Assembly: GCA_900754605.1 (NCBI GenBank) | Contig: CAAEDK010000203.1 | Location: forward strand, 1 to 17,858 | From: an uncultured Oscillospiraceae bacterium | Lineage (GTDB): Bacteria; Bacillota_A; Clostridia; Oscillospirales; Oscillospiraceae | DNA length: 17,858 nucleotides | Reading direction: 5' to 3' | Shown: piece by piece, positions 13,702-17,858 of the stretch | How positions within the stretch are numbered: the first letter of the stretch is position 1 | Layout of the letters: every line of letters starts with the position of its first letter | Position numbers and translations under genes: made by a program | Notes under the pieces: generated by a model | What the model was told of the DNA's origin: nothing | The model's database searches: none | What the model saw: only the letters and a program-made list of their open reading frames with translations

Positions 13702-15069
13702 TTAGCGGGACTGAGTGTCCTCATCCTGAGTAGGCAGATGGTAGCCGATCCCCTTGAGTTCCATAAGGAATACCGTAGAGTGGAACAGAACAATGGCGAC
13801 CCAGCCAAGGCCGGTAGCAAGGGCAACAGCATCCAGACCCATGGAGCCTGCCAAGGCGTATGTGAGCGCGACTCGGACGATGATCTGAAGGGTGGTTCCC
13901 CAGAAGGTAATATTCATCCGCCCAATGCCGCGGTAGTGCCCAACATAGGAATGTCCCATAAAGGATAGGAAGTAGAAACAACCCATCAGCCGCAGGTAGG
14001 AGGCGCCTAGTGCCGCGCTATCTGCCTCGCCGTTCAGGAAGGGGAGAACCAACTGGTTACCACCGAAGAACAGCAGCAGGGAGAAGATCAATCCGATGCC
14101 TACTACCATAGCGGATCCTCGGAGAAAGCCGAGCAGAGCACGGTGATACTTCTTGGCGCCCTGATTCTGTGCTACAAAAATGGCAATGGACTCACAGCCG
14201 CTGATGCCGAAAGCCTGGCTGAAGTTTTCAACTCTGGTGGTGGCAGTGAAGGCGGAAATGGCTGCCGTTCCAAGCCCGTTGACGGCGCTTTGGATCATTA
14301 GTTTTCCCAGATATAAGCTTGACTGCTGGAGAGCGGCCACCGCTGCATAGCTGGTGGTTTGACACACTAGAGTCCGGTTCATTCTCATATCATTCCGCCG
14401 AATGCGCAGAAAGGGCAGCTTTTTTCGGATATAGACCAGGCACAAAAGGGCAGAGAGAAGCTGTGCGCTTGCTGTGGCCAGGGCAGTGCCCTGGATACCC
14501 ATTTCCAGCCTGGCTACCAGCAGCCAGGCGGCAGCCAGGTTGTAGGCCAGGGAGGTCAGCAGGAAACAGAGAGCGGCCCTGGTGTCTCCGATGGCTCGGA
14601 GAGTGGCGGCCAGATAGTTATAGGCGAAGGTGAAGAGCATTCCTGCCAGGATGATCCGCAGGTAGGACATGGCATAGTCCATCAACTCCGGAGGGGTCTG
14701 GATCAGCAGGAGAAGGGGTCGCAGAAAGACCAGGGTGAGGAGGACCGCCGCCGCTGTGGCTCCGCCGATGAGCACGCCGGAGACGAAGAGCTGCTGGCGC
14801 AGGCGGGCGAAGTTCTGCTCTCCGAAGAAGCGGGCTACCAGGACAGAAGCCCCCATGCAAGCTCCGGTGATGACATAGATGAACAGATTCATCACGCTTT
14901 CGGCCACCCCCAGAGCAGCGAAGGCATCCCCGCCGATATAGCGGGTCACAACCAGAGAGTTGATGATGTTGTACAGCTGCTGGAGCACATTAGCGGCCAA
15001 CAGAGGCAGGCACAGGCGGACCAGCTGAACCGTGATAGGTCCGGAGGTAAGTTGGGCTTGTCTGGACAC
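13702..15069 (-). CDS. MATE-family multidrug/solute efflux transporter
   Basis: A 455-residue, 12-helix MATE antiporter that would export a cationic drug or metabolite in exchange for Na+ or H+. The N-terminal half carries LCLPLLAANVLQQLYNIINS, GGDAFAALGVAESV and ATLRAIGDTRAAL; the second half begins near LVCQTTSYAAVAALQQSS and includes AFTATTRVENFSQAFG, FVAQNQGA and HYRGIGRMNI. These repeats are typical of the DinF/NorM-like clostridial MATE group. The cytoplasmic tail HLPTQDEDTQSR is short. The GTG at 15069 has GGGGAGG about 8 bases upstream and a good promoter further up. It diverges from the spoIIA operon and is the first gene of a two-gene unit with the unknown membrane protein. The substrate cannot be read from sequence. 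Confidence 0.92.
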   Translation of the reverse strand: MSRQAQLTSGPITVQLVRLCLPLLAANVLQQLYNIINSLVVTRYIGGDAFAALGVAESVMNLFIYVITGACMGASVLVARFFGEQNFARLRQQLFVSGVLIGGATAAAVLLTLVFLRPLLLLIQTPPELMDYAMSYLRIILAGMLFTFAYNYLAATLRAIGDTRAALCFLLTSLAYNLAAAWLLVARLEMGIQGTALATASAQLLSALLCLVYIRKKLPFLRIRRNDMRMNRTLVCQTTSYAAVAALQQSSLYLGKLMIQSAVNGLGTAAISAFTATTRVENFSQAFGISGCESIAIFVAQNQGAKKYHRALLGFLRGSAMVVGIGLIFSLLLFFGGNQLVLPFLNGEADSAALGASYLRLMGCFYFLSFMGHSYVGHYRGIGRMNITFWGTTLQIIVRVALTYALAGSMGLDAVALATGLGWVAIVLFHSTVFLMELKGIGYHLPTQDEDTQSR

Positions 15070-15122
15070 GGAGAAACCTCCCCTTTTAAAAATGAACGCT
15101 GTCGGAGCAGCGATCTGACTCT

Positions 15123-15151
15123 ATCATAGTACGAAACCGGCCGTTTGTAAA
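15123..15151 (-). promoter_or_regulatory. Vegetative promoter of the MATE operon
   Basis: Minus strand: -35 TTTACA (15146-15151), 17-bp spacer, -10 TATGAT (15123-15128). It lies about 55 bases before the GTG. Confidence 0.7.
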
Positions 15152-15221
15152 TGTGAAGCGAAAAAAGTCCAGTTGGAAAGGCGGCTTTTCGGTGGGGCTC
15201 CGGGGAAAATTGGGGATTGGG

Positions 15222-15248
15222 GCAGGAGCCGACAGGAAGCGGCCGAAT
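15222..15248 (+). promoter_or_regulatory. Candidate sigma-H promoter of the spoIIA operon
   Basis: GCAGGAGCC (15222-15230) fits the RnAGGAwww -35 in its first six positions. After 11 bp, GCCGAAT (15242-15248) fits the RnnGAAT -10. In B. subtilis spoIIA is transcribed by sigma-H, so both place and pattern agree. I see no clear Spo0A box (TGTCGAA). Confidence 0.55.
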
Positions 15249-15253
15249 CTGCC

Positions 15254-15298
15254 TGGGACATCCCCTATAATTGGGACATCCAGAATATGGGTGTCCCA
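15254..15298. repeat. Three-copy 10-mer cluster upstream of spoIIAA
   Basis: TGGGACATCC occurs at 15254-15263 and again at 15272-15281, 18 bp apart. A third, inverted copy GGGTGTCCCA is at 15289-15298. The second and third copies can form a 10-bp hairpin (one G-U) with loop AGAATAT. It lies between the candidate sigma-H promoter and spoIIAA, within the presumed leader. A TATAAT sits between the first two copies. Confidence 0.6.
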
Positions 15299-15337
15299 TT
15301 TTGCTGGGCTGGGATGCCAGGAAAGGAGAGATGAGAC

Positions 15338-15643
15338 ATGGCAGTGATATGTGAGGAAGCAAACCGCTGCCTGACCGCGGCGGTTTCAGGGGAGTTGGAT
15401 CACCACCGTGCAAAGGAAGTGATGGAGGAGTTGGATCGGCAAATCGATGCTGCCCTGCCAAGAAAGCTGACCCTGGACCTGTCTGGGTTGACCTTTACAG
15501 ACAGTTCCGGAATTGCAGTCATCCTGCGTACCTACCGAAGAATGTCACAACTGCGTGGAGGGATGATCGTGGCCCATGCCCCGGATCAGGCCCGGCGGGT
15601 ATTCCGTGCGGCCGGGCTGGAAAAGCTGGTCCGATTTGAATAA
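15338..15643 (+). CDS. spoIIAA: Anti-sigma-F factor antagonist SpoIIAA
   Basis: STAS-domain protein that, when unphosphorylated, pulls SpoIIAB off sigma-F in the forespore. The product is 101 residues, slightly shorter than B. subtilis SpoIIAA (about 117). GELDHH (18-23) matches the conserved N-terminal strand, and FTDSSGIAVIL (53-63) contains the phosphorylated serine, S56, matching Ser58 of B. subtilis. GLEKLVRFE at the end matches the family C-terminus. The ATG at 15338 has AAGGAGAG about 8 bases upstream. It is the first gene of the operon; 18 bp separate it from spoIIAB. Its presence shows the organism comes from a spore-forming lineage. Confidence 0.96.
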   Translation: MAVICEEANRCLTAAVSGELDHHRAKEVMEELDRQIDAALPRKLTLDLSGLTFTDSSGIAVILRTYRRMSQLRGGMIVAHAPDQARRVFRAAGLEKLVRFE

Positions 15644-15661
15644 GTCAGGAGGCTGTACATC

Positions 15662-16099
15662 ATGAAAATAGAAAACTATTGTACTCTGGAGTTTCCAAGC
15701 CGCTCGGCTAACGAGGGATTTGCCCGGGCTGCAGCGGCCTGCTTCGCCGCTCAGCTGGATCCCACTCTGGAGGAAATCAACGACGTCAAGACGGCGGTGA
15801 GCGAGGCGGTGACCAATGCCATCGTCCATGCATACCCAGACCGGATCGGGAAGATCGTAATGAAGCTGCGGCAGAAAGAGGGGAAGGTACTGGAGATCGT
15901 GGTGCGGGACTGGGGAGTGGGCATTGCGGATGTAACTCAGGCTAGGACTCCGCTTTTCACCACTGGCAGCGAGGAACGCGCCGGCATGGGCTTTACGATT
16001 ATGGAGAGTTTCATGGATGAATTGAGAGTCCGTTCCACGCCAGGAAAAGGCACCACCGTTACGATGCGGCGGCAGATTGCCCGCCGTATCTCAGGTTGA
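15662..16099 (+). CDS. spoIIAB: Anti-sigma-F factor / kinase SpoIIAB
   Basis: GHKL-fold serine kinase that binds and blocks sigma-F and phosphorylates SpoIIAA. The 145-residue length is normal. The N box is EAVTNAIVHAY (48-58), with catalytic E48 and Mg-binding N52. The G1 box is DWGVGI (83-88) and the G2 box is ERAGMGF (105-111), with the family-typical PLFTTG lid segment before it. The ATG at 15662 has AGGAGG about 9 bases upstream. The TGA overlaps the sigF TTG start. A UACAU pentamer lies in the gap between ribosome binding site and start codon (15656-15660). Confidence 0.97.
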   Translation: MKIENYCTLEFPSRSANEGFARAAAACFAAQLDPTLEEINDVKTAVSEAVTNAIVHAYPDRIGKIVMKLRQKEGKVLEIVVRDWGVGIADVTQARTPLFTTGSEERAGMGFTIMESFMDELRVRSTPGKGTTVTMRRQIARRISG

Positions 16100-16839
16100 A
16101 TGGGACGCCCACCGCCCCTCAGCTGCTGGAGGCGGCCCGGCTGGGGGATGAGTGGGCCTGTGAACAGGTTCTGGAGGAGAACAATGGGCTGATCTGGTCC
16201 ATTGTGCGTCGCTACTATGGACGCGGTGTGGAATCGGATGATCTGTATCAGCTGGGCTGTCTTGGATTTTTGAAAGCGGTGCGTGGGTATGATCCTGCCT
16301 TCGGGACCCAGTTTTCCACCTATGCGGTCCCTAAAATATCTGGGGAGATCCGGCGGTTTCTTCGGGATGATGGGGCGGTAAAGGTAAGTCGTGGGGTGAA
16401 AGAGCGGGGAATTCTGGTACGTGGACTTCGCAGCCGTTTGTGTTCCGAACTGGGCCGGGAACCTGCACTGTCTGAGCTGGCGGAGGCTACCGGACTGACT
16501 CCGGAAGAGGTAGCGGCGGCGGAGACAGCCACTGAGCCTGTGATCTCTCTTCAGACCGAGACTGGCGAAGGTGGACTGACTTTGGAGGGAATGATATCAA
16601 ACGGCGGTATAGAGGATGGACTGATAGAGCGGCTGGCGCTGCGAGGAGCGATGGAGAAACTGCCTCAGCGGGAGCGTGAGGTGCTGCTGCTGCGGTATTA
16701 CAAAGGGCTGACCCAAACCCGGGCAGCCCGCGTGCTGGGGGTGTCACAAGTACAAGTTTCCCGTCTTGAGCGGCGGGCGGTAGAACGGCTGCGGCAGATT
16801 ATGGTGCCGGAGAGAGGACAAGATCCACCAGGAGGGTGA
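16096..16839 (+). CDS. sigF: RNA polymerase sigma factor SigF (forespore)
   Basis: First forespore-specific sigma factor of sporulation. The 247-residue product includes region 2 (IWSIVRRYYGRGVESDDLYQ, then LGFLKAVRGYDPAFGTQFST and YAVPKISGEIRRFLRDDG), region 3 (VKVSRGVKERG...LGREPALSELAEATGL) and region 4 (LPQREREVLLLRYYKGLTQT, then VLGVSQVQVSRLERRA). The RDDG.VKVSR and SQVQVSRLE segments are hallmarks of SigF/SigG. The only reasonable start is TTG at 16096, overlapping the spoIIAB stop by four bases (TTGA), with only a weak CAGG in front, so translation is probably coupled to spoIIAB. Next in-frame ATG/GTG codons fall inside region 2. It is terminated by the hairpin at 16857. Confidence 0.95.
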   Translation: MNGTPTAPQLLEAARLGDEWACEQVLEENNGLIWSIVRRYYGRGVESDDLYQLGCLGFLKAVRGYDPAFGTQFSTYAVPKISGEIRRFLRDDGAVKVSRGVKERGILVRGLRSRLCSELGREPALSELAEATGLTPEEVAAAETATEPVISLQTETGEGGLTLEGMISNGGIEDGLIERLALRGAMEKLPQREREVLLLRYYKGLTQTRAARVLGVSQVQVSRLERRAVERLRQIMVPERGQDPPGG

Positions 16840-16856
16840 TTTGAGGCCCTATATAG

Positions 16857-16901
16857 ATGAAAAATATCCCCTGATGCATCGCATCAGGGGATATTTTTCA
16901 T
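16857..16901. terminator. Bidirectional terminator between sigF and the MarR gene
   Basis: A perfect 21-bp inverted repeat: ATGAAAAATATCCCCTGATG on the left plus C, loop ATC, and its exact complement on the right. Both arms end in A/T runs, so a U run follows the GC stem in either direction. It serves the convergent sigF (stop 16839) and the regulator (stop 16923). Confidence 0.92.
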
Positions 16902-16922
16902 GTTCCGCCGTCGTTCACTCGC

Positions 16923-17384
16923 TCACAGGTCACTCCGTGCGGACAGAGCGGGGTCTAACTCGGGCATCAGCTCGTCAGAGATGATGTCCAGCATTTCTTC
17001 CAGCTTAGCGACATCTTCTGCAGGAAAGCGCTGTTTAATGCGGTCCATAACAGTAGAGAGATAGCGGTAACTGACATTATAGTAGTCAATATACTTCTGG
17101 GTGACATATAGGTGGTATTCCCGCTTGTCATCCGGAGATTGCTTCTTGATCACATAACCTTTCTGGATCAAGTTATTGATCTTATAGGCTGCATTGGGAG
17201 GAGAGATATTGACAAAGCTGGAGAACTCATTGATGGTGGGGTGCCCCAAAGCGTTGATGATCTCCATACAGAAACTCTCCACAGTGGTGAGACTGGCCTC
17301 TCGGTTTTGAAAGCGAGCGAATACAGCACGGTAAAAGTGGAGCTTGAATTTGGTATACACGTGGTCAAAAGCACGATCCAGCAT
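16923..17384 (-). CDS. MarR-type winged-helix regulator, possible fatty-acid regulator
   Basis: A 153-residue dimeric DNA-binding regulator. N-terminal helices (MLDRAFDHVYTKFKLHFYRA) would form the dimer interface. The winged helix spans about 33-95: TINEFSSFVNISPPNAAYKI holds the helix-turn-helix and SPDDKREYHLYVT is the wing with the usual acidic-basic pair. C-terminal helices complete the dimer. The ATG at 17384 is chosen because AGGAGG is about 7 bases upstream; the frame extends to 17414 without a site. The gene follows fabZ by 73 bp. MarR-type FabT controls fab genes in streptococci, so a similar role is a reasonable inference, but I cannot prove orthology. Its base composition is visibly more A/T-rich than its neighbours. 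Confidence 0.8.
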   Translation of the reverse strand: MLDRAFDHVYTKFKLHFYRAVFARFQNREASLTTVESFCMEIINALGHPTINEFSSFVNISPPNAAYKINNLIQKGYVIKKQSPDDKREYHLYVTQKYIDYYNVSYRYLSTVMDRIKQRFPAEDVAKLEEMLDIISDELMPELDPALSARSDL

Positions 17385-17423
17385 AAATCTGCCTCCTGTA
17401 TCGTTTCGTGGCATTCTATTGTC

Positions 17424-17455
17424 ATTAGGATACCAAATTTACAGGCGAAAAGCAA
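17424..17455 (-). promoter_or_regulatory. Candidate promoter and operator of the MarR gene
   Basis: Minus strand: -35 TTGCTT (17450-17455), 17-bp spacer, -10 TATCCT (17427-17432). The -10 lies inside a dyad, ATTnGGnAnCCnAAT (17424-17438), a fitting place for autorepression by a MarR protein. It lies just past the fabZ stop. Confidence 0.45.
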
Positions 17456-17457
17456 AT

Positions 17458-17858
17458 TTATTGGATGACAAAGGTCAATTCACAGCGGGCGGCCAGTTTG
17501 CCGTCCACCTTTGCCGTCGCCTTGCCGAAGCCCACCGGCCCGTGTTGCTCCACCAGTTCACAGGACAACTCCAGCACATCACCGGGGCGCACCGGCTGCT
17601 TAAAACGGGCGTTCTTCACGCCGCCGAAGATGGCCAGCTTTCCTCGATTCTCCGGCAGAGAGAGGGCGGCCACAGCTCCGGTTTGGGCTAGAGCCTCCAG
17701 GATGAGCACCCCGGGCATGATGGGATTGCCGGGAAAGTGGCCCACGAAGAAGGGCTCGTTCATGGTGACACATTTGATACCCGTAGCCTTGACACCAGGC
17801 TCACAATCGGTGATCCGGTCTACCAACAGGAAGGGGGGGCGGTGAGGCAGGATCTCCA
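17458..17858 (-). CDS. fabZ: 3-hydroxyacyl-ACP dehydratase FabZ, 5' end cut by window edge
   Basis: Hotdog-fold enzyme that dehydrates 3-hydroxyacyl-ACP in each round of fatty acid synthesis. Reading in from the right edge gives [20 protein letters not shown], the family's near-N-terminal block, so only about 5-15 residues are missing. The catalytic His lies in [15 protein letters not shown] and the catalytic Glu in [32 protein letters not shown] completes the fold, and the C-terminus [11 protein letters not shown] is normal. A start at 17826 (MVDRI) would remove conserved residues, so the gene is treated as partial. The MarR-type gene lies downstream on the same strand, suggesting the end of a fab cluster continuing beyond the window. 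Confidence 0.95.
   Translation of the reverse strand, partial: EILPHRPPFLLVDRITDCEPGVKATGIKCVTMNEPFFVGHFPGNPIMPGVLILEALAQTGAVAALSLPENRGKLAIFGGVKNARFKQPVRPGDVLELSCELVEQHGPVGFGKATAKVDGKLAARCELTFVIQ

Noticed and set aside
15254..15298. Short repeats as a CRISPR array
   Set aside because: Units are 10 bases, one is inverted, spacers are under 10 bases and no cas genes are present.
17458..17826. Complete fabZ starting at 17826
   Set aside because: The frame continues to the window edge with [10 protein letters not shown], conserved in FabZ, so the true start is outside.

Overview
The window looks like chromosomal DNA of a moderately GC-rich, spore-forming anaerobic Firmicute, most likely a gut Oscillospiraceae-type clostridium (Flavonifractor/Lawsonibacter-like). 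This is inferred from a T-box leader before pheST, a spoIIAA-spoIIAB-sigF operon, a minimal SufC/SufB pair without SufS/U/D, and a Bacillus-like order nnr - lipoprotein - alr - ndoA. I see no rRNA, tRNA, CRISPR array, insertion sequence or phage gene.

Layout: (1) 1-514, end of a nitroreductase gene (minus), divergent from nrdR (659-1117, plus). (2) 1165-1209, a perfect two-way terminator where nrdR converges on the pheST operon. (3) 1220-5433 (minus), pheST: a vegetative promoter, a T-box riboswitch, pheS, a 120-bp palindromic repeat, then an unusually long pheT whose tRNA-binding module appears duplicated. (4) 5539-7538 (plus), sufC and sufB behind a strong promoter, separated by a second, inverted copy of the same 120-bp repeat and closed by a terminator. 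(5) 7549-11570 (plus), a probable operon: unknown protein, NAD(P)HX repair enzyme nnr, lipoprotein, alanine racemase alr. (6) 11571-12786, a highly folded leader, the MazF-family RNase toxin gene ndoA without its usual upstream antitoxin, a secreted protein of unknown function, and a pair of hairpins terminating transcription from both sides. (7) 12817-15151 (minus), a MATE transporter followed by an unknown membrane protein. (8) 15222-16901 (plus), the spoIIA operon with a good candidate sigma-H promoter and an unexplained 10-mer repeat cluster. (9) 16923-17858 (minus), a MarR-type regulator downstream of fabZ, which is cut by the window edge.

How the parts fit: pheST charges tRNA-Phe and senses its own uncharged tRNA through the T-box. 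SufBC builds Fe-S clusters. nnr repairs damaged NAD(P)H and alr supplies D-alanine for the wall. The spoIIA operon controls the first forespore sigma factor. The MarR-like regulator probably controls fatty-acid genes, as FabT does, but this is inference.

The most interesting non-textbook signals are: the antitoxin-less ndoA whose structured leader exposes a UACAU pentamer, the known target of its B. subtilis homologue; the two-copy palindromic repeat placed inside two unrelated operons; the duplicated EMAP-like segment in PheT; and the three-copy 10-mer next to the spoIIA promoter.
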